Shown piece by piece: positions 1 to 5,400 of a stretch of DNA of 5,681 nucleotides (positions within the stretch are counted from its first letter, which is position 1; every line of letters starts with the position of its first letter). Origin of the DNA: a bacterium (GTDB lineage: Bacteria; Vulcanimicrobiota; Vulcanimicrobiia; Vulcanimicrobiales; Vulcanimicrobiaceae); contig JAKAPO010000175.1 of NCBI GenBank assembly GCA_021807065.1, forward strand, positions 1 through 5,681, read 5' to 3'. The position numbers were made by a program, and so were the translations under genes. Under the pieces are notes generated by a model. The model made no database searches, was not told where the DNA came from, and worked only from the letters and a program-made list of their open reading frames with translations.

Positions 1-315
1 GGATACCGTCAAGTCGGCCGGACTATATGCGAGGATTTTCTTCAACGCGGTCGTCTCCAAGGCGATTGCGTCGGGCGGCGGTGGAAAGCCCATGCCGCGC
101 AGCGTCTCGCCGCCGACGATATTCAGCGCAACTCCTTCGTCGTTGCAACGCGCGAGAAATGCACAGAGCTCTTCGACGGTTTGTGGCTTTGCGGCGCTTC
201 CCTCGACGTCGCTTGCCCTCTCGGGCGCGCTCGCTCGGGATGACAGAGTGCTGCCCTCGACGTCGCTCGGGATGACAGAGGTGGGGTGCCCGCGGGTGGC
301 CTGTGCTTCGCTCAC
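1..315 (-). CDS. glcE: Glycolate oxidase FAD-binding subunit GlcE-like, N-terminal part (cut by window edge)
   Basis: Only the first 105 codons are present; the gene continues past position 1. From about residue 44 (KPQTVEELCAFLARCND) to the edge (ILAYSPADLTVS) it reads like the start of an FAD-binding PCMH-type domain. VGGETLRGMG stands where the family has its FAD pyrophosphate loop, followed by the typical 'Y-x-P-x-[DE]-L-x-[IV]' stretch. Known GlcE proteins pair with GlcD and GlcF to oxidise glycolate or D-lactate at the membrane. I chose GTG at 313-315 because it forms a 4-base GTGA overlap with the glcD stop, has AAGG 7 bases upstream, and no other start precedes the conserved domain in this frame. 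Residues 13-40 are encoded by tandem copies of a repeat (see the repeat entries) and look like an inserted, non-domain segment; E. coli GlcE has no such leader as far as I recall. Family is fairly sure; substrate is not. Confidence 0.8.
   Translation of the reverse strand, partial: MSEAQATRGHPTSVIPSDVEGSTLSSRASAPERASDVEGSAAKPQTVEELCAFLARCNDEGVALNIVGGETLRGMGFPPPPDAIALETTALKKILAYSPADLTVS
200..248 (-). repeat. Dispersed-repeat-like unit, copy 2, with 22-base internal insertion, inside glcE
   Basis: It starts with the same 18 bases as copy 1 (231-248) and ends with the same 9 bases (200-208), but carries 22 extra bases (209-230). These include a perfect GCCC-GAGA-GGGC hairpin (215-226). The copies start 32 bases apart, which shifts the reading frame. 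The 22-base insertion restores it (54 bases in total), so both copies end by encoding SDVEGS (residues 17-22 and 35-40), with codons identical except GGC/GGA. Confidence 0.75.
254..280 (-). repeat. Dispersed-repeat-like unit, copy 1, inside glcE
   Basis: A 27-base unit on the minus strand, starting CTCTGTCATCCCGAGCGA and ending CGTCGAGGG. Copy 2 (200-248) has the same 18-base start and 9-base end. The two are separated by 5 bases. The TCATCC-CGAGCG...GAGGG pattern resembles short intergenic repeats I recall from several GC-rich bacterial phyla, though I cannot name a catalogued family. Here it is translated, giving VIPSDVEGS (residues 14-22 of GlcE). Confidence 0.75.
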
Positions 316-1709
316 GCCGGCGCCTTGACTTCAACGCATTGCGTGCCGCTCGGGAATATCTTCTCGGGGTTGAGCGAGCGCCGTGGATCGAAGACGTCGC
401 GCACGCGCGCCATTGCCGCCAGGTCCTGCGTGCCATAGACGCGCGTCATCGCCTCGCGCTTCTCGTATCCGATGCCATGCTCGCCGCTGATCGTTCCGCC
501 GAGGTCGACGGCTGCGCGCAGGATTGCGTCGCCGGTTGCGAGGACCGCGCCGACTTGCCGGCGATCGCGCTTATCGTAGACGAGTAGCGGATGCAGGTTG
601 CCGTCACCCGCGTGAAAGACGTTGCCGACGACAAGATCGTTCTCGCGAGCCGCGACTTCGACCGCGTGCAATGCTTTCGGCAACACGCTTCGCGGAACGG
701 TGACGTCTTGCGTGTAATAGTTGGGAGCGATGCGCCCGATGGCGCCGACGGCTCCCTTTCGCCCGGCCCACAACGCGTCGCGCTCGGCCGCGGTTTTGGC
801 GACGCGCCACGATAGCGCCCCACGTTGCGCGGCGATCGAGCGGATCGCCGATTCGTAGGCGTTCATCTCTTCTTCGAATCCCGCACTCTCGATGAGAAGA
901 ACGGCTCCGGCGTCCGTCGGATATCCCGCATGGAAGGCTTGCTCGACCGCCTTGACGATCACCGCGTCCATCATCTCGAGTGCGGTTGGGACGATGCCGG
1001 AGCCGATGATGCCCGAGACGGTCTCCGAGGCGCTTTCGATATCGGCAAATGCGGCCAGCCAAACGTGAGTCGCCTCCGGCAGGCGCAGCAATCGGACCCA
1101 CGCCGAGGTCACGATGCCTAGCGTTCCTTCGCTGCCGACGAGAACGGACGTGAGATCGTACCCGGCGTCATCGAGGTCGGTGGTGAAGACGTCGCCGTTC
1201 TCGTCGACGATTTCGAGCGCCAGTACGTGGTTTACCGTCGTTCCATAGGAAAGGCAATGCGGACCGCCGGCATTGGTGGCAATGTTACCGCCGATCGTCG
1301 AGCTGCGTTGCGATGCGGGGTCGGGTGCGTAGAAGAGCCCTGCGCCTTTCACCTGCTGAGACAGCTGCAAGTTCACGAGACCGGGCTGCACCCGCGCTCG
1401 CCGATTGGCGCCGTCGAGTTCGAGCAAGCGGTGCATGCGTGCAAACGAGATCACGATCCCGCCACCTTCGATCGGCACGGCGCCGCCACACAAGCCGGTG
1501 CCGGCGCCGCGCGCGATGATCGGCTCGCCGTACTCGCGAGCGATCTTGACGATCGCGCTCACCTGGCGCGCGTCGGACGGTATGACGACCGCCGCCGGCA
1601 GGTTGCCTTCAGTGTAAGCGTCGAATGCGTAGACGGCGAGATCTTCCGGTGCCGTTTTTACGTTCTCGGCGCCGAGCGCGCTGCCCAAGCGTTCGTGAAG
1701 CGTGTTCAT
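312..1709 (-). CDS. glcD: FAD-linked 2-hydroxyacid dehydrogenase, GlcD family (glycolate or D-lactate oxidase subunit)
   Basis: A 465-residue flavoprotein, close to the usual GlcD length. The FAD-binding PCMH half carries RGAGTGLCGG (67-76), STIGGNIATNAGGPHCLSYG (137-156) and VGSEGTLGIVT (191-201). The C-terminal FAD-oxidase half carries HAGDGNLHP (366-374), GTISGEHGIGYEK (405-417) and SLNPEKIFP (445-453). H366, H373, E410 and H411 match the metal and substrate residues of the D-lactate/D-2-hydroxyglutarate dehydrogenase group. It oxidises a 2-hydroxyacid and passes electrons on, probably through GlcE/GlcF to the quinone pool. The start is the ATG at 1707-1709, which overlaps the namZ stop as ATGA; a longer frame up to 1766 would run 19 arginine-rich residues back into namZ and is unlikely. 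glcE follows with a GTGA overlap. Substrate (glycolate, D-lactate or another) is not decided by sequence; the namZ linkage favours D-lactate. Confidence 0.92.
   Translation of the reverse strand: MNTLHERLGSALGAENVKTAPEDLAVYAFDAYTEGNLPAAVVIPSDARQVSAIVKIAREYGEPIIARGAGTGLCGGAVPIEGGGIVISFARMHRLLELDGANRRARVQPGLVNLQLSQQVKGAGLFYAPDPASQRSSTIGGNIATNAGGPHCLSYGTTVNHVLALEIVDENGDVFTTDLDDAGYDLTSVLVGSEGTLGIVTSAWVRLLRLPEATHVWLAAFADIESASETVSGIIGSGIVPTALEMMDAVIVKAVEQAFHAGYPTDAGAVLLIESAGFEEEMNAYESAIRSIAAQRGALSWRVAKTAAERDALWAGRKGAVGAIGRIAPNYYTQDVTVPRSVLPKALHAVEVAARENDLVVGNVFHAGDGNLHPLLVYDKRDRRQVGAVLATGDAILRAAVDLGGTISGEHGIGYEKREAMTRVYGTQDLAAMARVRDVFDPRRSLNPEKIFPSGTQCVEVKAPA
323..326 (-). promoter_or_regulatory. 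Shine-Dalgarno for glcE
   Basis: The minus strand reads AAGG followed by a 7-base spacer and the GTG at 313-315. It lies inside the end of glcD. Together with the GTGA overlap it supports the chosen glcE start. Confidence 0.5.
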
Positions 1710-2929
1710 GAATAGAGTACGTACTTCTGACGCAACGGCAGGAATGCGTCGACGCTTCGGCGCCACGAGTCGGTGATCTCCACCGCGGTCTTTCCGGCAA
1801 ACAGTTGCGCGCGTACTGCGTCGGTTCCCCAGTCGATGTCGACGGCACGTTCGTTGCGTACCCGCACGACGCCGGATTGCAGGTCGCGCGCGGCGGCGAG
1901 GAGTTCGACCGCCGTGTGGACCGGAAGAAATCGAGCGGGATCGGTCACGTTGAGCCGCACGCCGGCAAAGGTCTTTCCCACATTGTAACCCGCCGACGGT
2001 GTCCAGTGCGCAGCTTCAAACGCGATGCCCGGAAGCGCTAGGAAATTCAAACGCTGTGCGAACTGGTCGGCGTCAAATCGTTCTGCACCGGCGTAAAAGA
2101 ACGGCGTCATGGTACCGACTCCGTTATTCAGCCCGAGATCGTCGACGAGCCCGGTGCAGAGATAGACGAAACAGGTGAGCCAGGTCGGAATGTTCGGCGA
2201 GGTTTTCACCCACTGTAGATGCGTCTGCGGCCAAATCATGGATCTGCGCCAGCCTTGCATTCGGATGACGCGCAGTTTCGCACCGATGCCAAAGTGTTCG
2301 TTGAAGAGTTGTGCCAGTTCGCCGACGGTCATCCCGTGGCGGAGTGCGATCGGATAGAGTCCGATGAACGATGAGAAACGCGGCTCGAGCACCGGGCCTT
2401 CCACGATCTCGCCGCCGACGGGATTGGGCCGGTCGAGTACCCAGAACTCGATATCATGTGCGGCTGCGCTCTGCATCGCGTAGGCCATCGTCGAGACGAA
2501 GGTGTACATGCGCGCGCCGACGTCTTGAATGTCGAAAAGTAAGAGATCGATTCCGGCGAGCATCTCGGGCGAGGGGTGCAGCGTCGGCCCATAGAGGCTG
2601 TATACCGGCAATCCCGTCCTCTCGTCTCTGTACGAGGGTACGTATGCTCCCGCGCTGTGGTCGCCTCGCAGGCCGTGTTCGGGTCCGAAGAGCGCGTGCA
2701 CGCGGACCGTCGGTTCGGCGACGAGCGCGTCGACGATCGAAACTTTATCCGACGTGACGCCGCTTTGATTCGTGATGATGCCGATGCGCCGGCCGGCGAG
2801 TTCGCGGACGTATTCGCGCAACAGGACGTCGTCGCCGAGTAAGAACGGCACTTGCCCAAGCGCACGTCGTCCAGCCGTGACGGCGAACGCCGATGCTGTA
2901 ACCGATCTGAGGAACGCTTTTCGCCGCAC
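1706..2929 (-). CDS. namZ: DUF1343 protein, NamZ-like exo-beta-N-acetylmuramidase (GH171), exported
   Basis: A 407-residue DUF1343 protein. Family landmarks are ITNQSG (51-56), FGPEHGLRGD (81-90), DIQDVGARMYT (133-143), LDRPNP (165-170) and SPNIPT (244-249). B. subtilis NamZ (YbbC) of this family removes terminal MurNAc from peptidoglycan fragments; E84 in the GPEHG motif is a likely catalytic residue. The N-terminus (RRKAFLRS, a short hydrophobic run, then AGRRALGQ) looks like an export signal, perhaps Tat through an R-K-x-F-L-R motif, with cleavage near residue 25. So it probably acts outside the cytoplasmic membrane. Residues 256-276 read YLCTGLVDDLGLNNGVGTMTP (split here as YLCTGLVDDLG + LNNGVGTMTP) instead of the common YPGTCLxEGTNxSxGRGT, so it belongs to a divergent branch. 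The start is GTG at 2927-2929, with no clear ribosome site; the next gene, glcD, overlaps by 4 bases. Confidence 0.88.
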   Translation of the reverse strand: MRRKAFLRSVTASAFAVTAGRRALGQVPFLLGDDVLLREYVRELAGRRIGIITNQSGVTSDKVSIVDALVAEPTVRVHALFGPEHGLRGDHSAGAYVPSYRDERTGLPVYSLYGPTLHPSPEMLAGIDLLLFDIQDVGARMYTFVSTMAYAMQSAAAHDIEFWVLDRPNPVGGEIVEGPVLEPRFSSFIGLYPIALRHGMTVGELAQLFNEHFGIGAKLRVIRMQGWRRSMIWPQTHLQWVKTSPNIPTWLTCFVYLCTGLVDDLGLNNGVGTMTPFFYAGAERFDADQFAQRLNFLALPGIAFEAAHWTPSAGYNVGKTFAGVRLNVTDPARFLPVHTAVELLAAARDLQSGVVRVRNERAVDIDWGTDAVRAQLFAGKTAVEITDSWRRSVDAFLPLRQKYVLYS

Positions 2930-2984
2930 TAGGTTAAGGCGCTTGCTCGGATGACAAAAGAGAGCATTGTCCGCGGCATTTCGA
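2930..2984 (-). other. Largest intergenic gap (mqnD to namZ), 55 bases
   Basis: This is the only gap above 9 bases in the block, so it is the likeliest place for an internal promoter or transcript boundary. I see no convincing -35/-10 pair, no Shine-Dalgarno before the namZ GTG and no intrinsic terminator. The only inverted match is a weak 5-base TGCTC/GAGCA pair with a long loop, not followed by a useful T-run. It contains a partial copy of the repeat found in glcE (see 2940-2956). Confidence 0.4.
2940..2956 (-). repeat. Possible degenerate copy of the glcE repeat upstream of namZ
   Basis: The minus strand reads TGTCATCCGAGCAAGCG, matching the repeat core TGTCATCCCGAGCG with one C deleted, then AAGCG as in copy 2. 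It is intergenic, where such repeats usually sit. The match is short and could be chance. Confidence 0.3.
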
Positions 2985-3842
2985 CTAGAGGAAGCGAGGT
3001 TCCGCCGGTTTCGTAAGAATCCCGGCGGCGAGAGCGCGTGCGAACAACTCGTGTACCGCAGCTTCGCCTTCCTCGCCGATGTCTTCCGTGAACTCGTTGA
3101 CGTACAGGGCGATGTGCTTGCGTATCACGCCTTCATCCATTTCAAAGGCATGCTGGCGGACATACGGCATCACACGTTCTTCATGGGCACGCGCGAATGC
3201 GAGGCTGCGCCGGATCGCATCGCCGATCGTGCCGGACCGCGCGATACCGATGTCGCTCCGAGCGAGGATCGCTCCGAGTGGAATCGGTAGGTCCGTTTGC
3301 GATTCCCACCAATCGCCCAGATCGAGAGCCGCTTCGAGACCGCTCCCACGATACGTGAAACGCGATTCGTGGATGATGAGTCCCGCGTCGACGCTTCCCT
3401 GCGCGACCGCGGAAATGATGCGATCGAAGCGCATTGCTACCGGTTCGATGCCGCTCGCACCCGCATCGTGCAGCGCGAGCCGGAGGAGGAGAAAGGCGGT
3501 TGTCCGTTCTCCCGGAATTGCGACCCGCTTGCCCTGCAAAGAATCCAACCGCTCCAATCTACCGGGAAGTGTCACGAGTAACGGTCCGCAGCCGCGTCCG
3601 AGCGCTCCGCCCGAGCGCAGGATACGGTAGCGGTCGGTCAGGTACGGAGCCGCACCGTAACTGATCTTGGTCAGCTCGTACGTGCCGCGTTCGGCTGCCT
3701 CGTTTAAGCTCTCGACGTCGGCGAGCGCGGTGCGTACGGCCGGCACCGGACCGTCGAGCAGTCCGTTGGCGAGCGCCGCGAAAGTATATGTATCGTTGGG
3801 GCACGGCGAATAGGCTAGCGTATAGGTAGCCGCTTCGATCAC
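2985..3842 (-). CDS. mqnD: 1,4-dihydroxy-6-naphthoate synthase (menaquinone, futalosine pathway)
   Basis: A 285-residue cytoplasmic enzyme that converts cyclic dehypoxanthine futalosine to 1,4-dihydroxy-6-naphthoate. It has the MqnD opening YSPCPNDTYTF (11-21), ELTKISYGA (56-64), GRGCGPLLV (82-90), a periplasmic-binding-like two-lobe fold pattern with VAIPGERTTAFLLL (107-120), and GLIIHESRFTY (154-164). H158 in IHE matches the histidine proposed as catalytic in Thermus MqnD. The start is GTG at 3840-3842, overlapping the mqnB stop as GTGA, with GAAGG 9 bases upstream. A longer frame back to 3917 adds 25 arginine-rich residues lying inside mqnB and is rejected. Next to mqnB it marks the futalosine route rather than the classical Men route; mqnA, mqnC and mqnE are not in the window. 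Confidence 0.93.
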   Translation of the reverse strand: MIEAATYTLAYSPCPNDTYTFAALANGLLDGPVPAVRTALADVESLNEAAERGTYELTKISYGAAPYLTDRYRILRSGGALGRGCGPLLVTLPGRLERLDSLQGKRVAIPGERTTAFLLLRLALHDAGASGIEPVAMRFDRIISAVAQGSVDAGLIIHESRFTYRGSGLEAALDLGDWWESQTDLPIPLGAILARSDIGIARSGTIGDAIRRSLAFARAHEERVMPYVRQHAFEMDEGVIRKHIALYVNEFTEDIGEEGEAAVHELFARALAAGILTKPAEPRFL

Positions 3843-4444
3843 GAGAGCACGCCTTCGGCTGCGAGCAATGCTTTCGTTATGTCGGCGAGGCCTTTGATTC
3901 CGGCATCGAAATCCCATCCGGAACGCGAACGCTCGCCCGCGTAGTTCGAGATTCCGCGCAGCTCTATTGCTCGAACCCGCGCAATTTCGGCGGCGCGCAG
4001 CACCGCGAAGCCTTCCATCGACTCGACCTGTACGCCTCGCATACGCAGTCGCGCAGCGGTTGCTTCGGTTGCGGTGACACGAGTCACCGTGATGCCGCGC
4101 GCTGCACGATAACCCGCACCGGCGAGACGGCTAACCAGCGTAGCATCGGATCGCGCTTTGTCGACGGCGCTCAGACCGGCGGGCAGCGCGAGCGGTGCCC
4201 CGACTTCGAGATCGAGCTCGATGCTCTCTTCGGCGACAGCCACGCCGTCGCCGATCCTGAGCGCGCCCAAGTATGCGCCCGCAACTCCCACGTTGACGAC
4301 GAAATCGCAGTTCCGCTGCGCGAGCCGCTGCGTTACCCGCGCCGCCGCTTCCACGGGGCCGATCCCCGTCACGAGCAGCTCGACGTTTTCGTGATCGCCG
4401 AGAAAAGCGGCCTCCTGCGGCGTGGCGCTGACGACGAGAATCAT
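3839..4444 (-). CDS. mqnB: Futalosine hydrolase (menaquinone, futalosine pathway)
   Basis: A 201-residue member of the nucleoside phosphorylase/MTAN superfamily, of normal length for MqnB. It cleaves hypoxanthine from futalosine (or adenine from aminodeoxyfutalosine) to give dehypoxanthine futalosine. Landmarks are VTGIGPVEAA (25-34), NVGVAGAY (51-58), VESMEGFAV (140-148) with the ribose-binding Met-Glu pair, and RGISNYAGERSRSGWDF (163-179), where SNYAGER and GWDF are typical of futalosine hydrolase rather than MTAN. D180 also fits. The ATG at 4442-4444 overlaps the queE stop (ATGA), and its own stop overlaps the mqnD start (GTGA), so translation is probably coupled through queE-mqnB-mqnD. 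The mqnD overlap strongly supports the menaquinone role. A side activity on 5'-deoxyadenosine is possible but not shown by the sequence. Confidence 0.92.
   Translation of the reverse strand: MILVVSATPQEAAFLGDHENVELLVTGIGPVEAAARVTQRLAQRNCDFVVNVGVAGAYLGALRIGDGVAVAEESIELDLEVGAPLALPAGLSAVDKARSDATLVSRLAGAGYRAARGITVTRVTATEATAARLRMRGVQVESMEGFAVLRAAEIARVRAIELRGISNYAGERSRSGWDFDAGIKGLADITKALLAAEGVLS
3852..3856 (-). promoter_or_regulatory. Shine-Dalgarno for mqnD
   Basis: GAAGG on the minus strand, 9 bases before the GTG at 3840-3842 and inside the last codons of mqnB. It supports the GTG start over the longer frame that begins in mqnB. Confidence 0.45.
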
Positions 4445-5025
4445 GGGACGCCGATGAACTTGTGCGTCTGCAACGAGAGGCGAAAACGCTGCGGGTGCGA
4501 TTTTGCATAGTCGAGTGCGATCGCGACGTTGCGTTTCTTGTTACCTTCCGGCTGCAGCAAGATCGTGTGCAGGTGATCGAAGAGCGGCAGATGCTCCTCG
4601 GGGACTCGTCCGTCGACGATGAGCTTCGCTTCGTTTGCCCGCGCGGCCATGCGCGAGTCGACGCGCTCTTTGGGCGAGACGCACAGCCAAACGTCGTCGG
4701 CAAGCGGCGTAAAGATCGTACCGTTCGATTCGACGTGCACGCGACATTCGCCACGCCGCAGCGCATCGATCAACGCCGCCGTCTCGGCTTGTGCCAATGG
4801 TTCTCCTCCGGTTATCACGACAGTCGGGCAACCATTGCCGGCGTCGCGCACGGCGTCGACAGCGTCTTCGACGCTCATGAGCCGCTTGAGAGCGTAGTCC
4901 GTATCGCAGAAATTGCAGGCGAGGTTGCAGCCGGCAAGTCGCACGAAGACCGCGGGCGTTCCGGACCACGTCCCTTCCCCTTGGATGCTGTAGAAGATTT
5001 CCGCTATCTGCAACACGTCAACCAA
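4441..5025 (-). CDS. queE: 7-carboxy-7-deazaguanine synthase (radical SAM, preQ0/queuosine precursor)
   Basis: A radical SAM enzyme that turns 6-carboxy-5,6,7,8-tetrahydropterin into 7-carboxy-7-deazaguanine. In the 194-residue form: EIFYSIQGEG (9-18), the cluster motif CNLACNFCDT with C33, C37 and C40 (CX3CX2C), TGGEPL (72-77) for SAM, ESNGT (99-103), SPKE (117-120), LLQPEG (156-161) and QTHKFIGVP at the C-terminus. It is shorter than the E. coli and B. subtilis enzymes but complete in motifs. The start is uncertain: TTG at 5023-5025 (given here) overlaps queD by 8 bases, while GTG at 5014-5016 or TTG at 5011-5013 give slightly shorter proteins with little or no overlap. No ribosome site decides between them. 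queD precedes it and mqnB follows with an ATGA overlap. folE and queC are not in the window. Confidence 0.93.
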   Translation of the reverse strand: MVDVLQIAEIFYSIQGEGTWSGTPAVFVRLAGCNLACNFCDTDYALKRLMSVEDAVDAVRDAGNGCPTVVITGGEPLAQAETAALIDALRRGECRVHVESNGTIFTPLADDVWLCVSPKERVDSRMAARANEAKLIVDGRVPEEHLPLFDHLHTILLQPEGNKKRNVAIALDYAKSHPQRFRLSLQTHKFIGVP

Positions 5026-5383
5026 AGTCGCTGCGCCGCAGTATCGCGCAGGCCGTCGGCGTCTCCCACAACGCCAGTTCGTCGAGAAAAAGAAGCTTCG
5101 GTTCGAGACGGCGCCACATCCAGAGGAGAATCTCCTCCGCCGTTGGGTTGTCGATCAGCTCGTTGAGCGTCCGATGATCGAGTACGTCGATGACTTCGAC
5201 GGCAACGAGCGACTCAAGCGCGTCGAAATCTTCGACCATGCCGCGGGAGGGCCCATCCTTCTGCAAAGGGCCGGAGATGGCAACCTCCAGACGATACGAG
5301 TGACCGTGCATGCGCGCACACTTTCCGGGGTGATGCGGCAGCTCGTGAGCGGCCTCGAAATGGAATCGTTTACGAATTTGCAT
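5018..5383 (-). CDS. queD: 6-carboxy-5,6,7,8-tetrahydropterin synthase
   Basis: A 121-residue member of the PTPS/QueD family of usual length. It converts 7,8-dihydroneopterin triphosphate to 6-carboxy-5,6,7,8-tetrahydropterin, the substrate of QueE. Zinc ligands are H13 (in FEAAHELP) and H26/H28 (in CARMHGH), and C22 is the expected catalytic cysteine. Further motifs are GMVEDF (48-53), LDHRTLNEL (68-76) with the D69/H70 catalytic pair, PTAEEI (80-85) and WETPTACA (106-113) with the pterin-anchoring E107. The C-x3-HGH spacing fits QueD rather than eukaryotic-type PTPS. The ATG at 5381-5383 is preceded by a good GAGGG ribosome site. The gene starts 9 bases after the E2 stop, and queE follows with an overlap or near-abutment, so the two steps are made together. 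Confidence 0.94.
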   Translation of the reverse strand: MQIRKRFHFEAAHELPHHPGKCARMHGHSYRLEVAISGPLQKDGPSRGMVEDFDALESLVAVEVIDVLDHRTLNELIDNPTAEEILLWMWRRLEPKLLFLDELALWETPTACAILRRSDFG

Positions 5384-5388
5384 TGCGG

Positions 5389-5394
5389 CCCTCT
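5389..5394 (-). promoter_or_regulatory. Shine-Dalgarno for queD, overlapping the E2 stop codon
   Basis: AGAGGG lies 5 bases before the queD ATG and shares bases with the TAG stop of the E2 gene (5393-5395). Ribosomes finishing E2 would be placed directly on the queD start, so coupling is plausible. It forms half of the 12-base palindrome at 5389-5400. Confidence 0.6.
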
Positions 5395-5400
5395 AGAGGG
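5389..5400. repeat. Perfect 12-base palindrome CCCTCTAGAGGG at the E2/queD junction
   Basis: The sequence is its own reverse complement. It spans the E2 stop codon and the queD ribosome site. As RNA it could form only a 4-base stem with a CTAG loop, which would pair part of the GAGGG; as DNA it could be a small operator. Neither role is shown, and it may be chance. Confidence 0.45.

Noticed and set aside
200..280. CRISPR array
   Set aside because: There are only two units, 5 bases apart, one with an insertion, lying in a coding frame with no spacers.
23..436. 137-residue minus-strand open frame rich in arginine
   Set aside because: It lies across the end of glcD and the repeats in glcE, in another frame. 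Its composition is typical of a GC-rich shadow frame, and the glcE frame shows recognisable FAD-domain sequence instead.
1710..1766. Longer glcD start inside namZ
   Set aside because: It adds 19 residues unlike GlcD N-termini and a 61-base overlap. The ATG at 1707-1709 gives the 4-base overlap used at the other junctions.
2930..2965. Possible promoter (TTGTCA ... TAACCT) before namZ
   Set aside because: The -10 is a poor match and sits almost on the namZ start codon, and the TTGTCA is part of the repeat-like stretch. Not supportable.
3843..3917. Longer mqnD start inside mqnB
   Set aside because: The extra residues are arginine-rich and fall in the conserved end of mqnB. GTG at 3840-3842 has a ribosome site and a GTGA overlap.
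4131..4766. 211-residue minus-strand frame spanning queE and mqnB
   Set aside because: It is arginine/serine-rich with no family motif and runs in another frame of two well-recognised genes.
4462..5166. 234-residue plus-strand open frame
   Set aside because: It is antisense to queE and queD, with no recognisable domain; a common by-product of GC-rich codon use.
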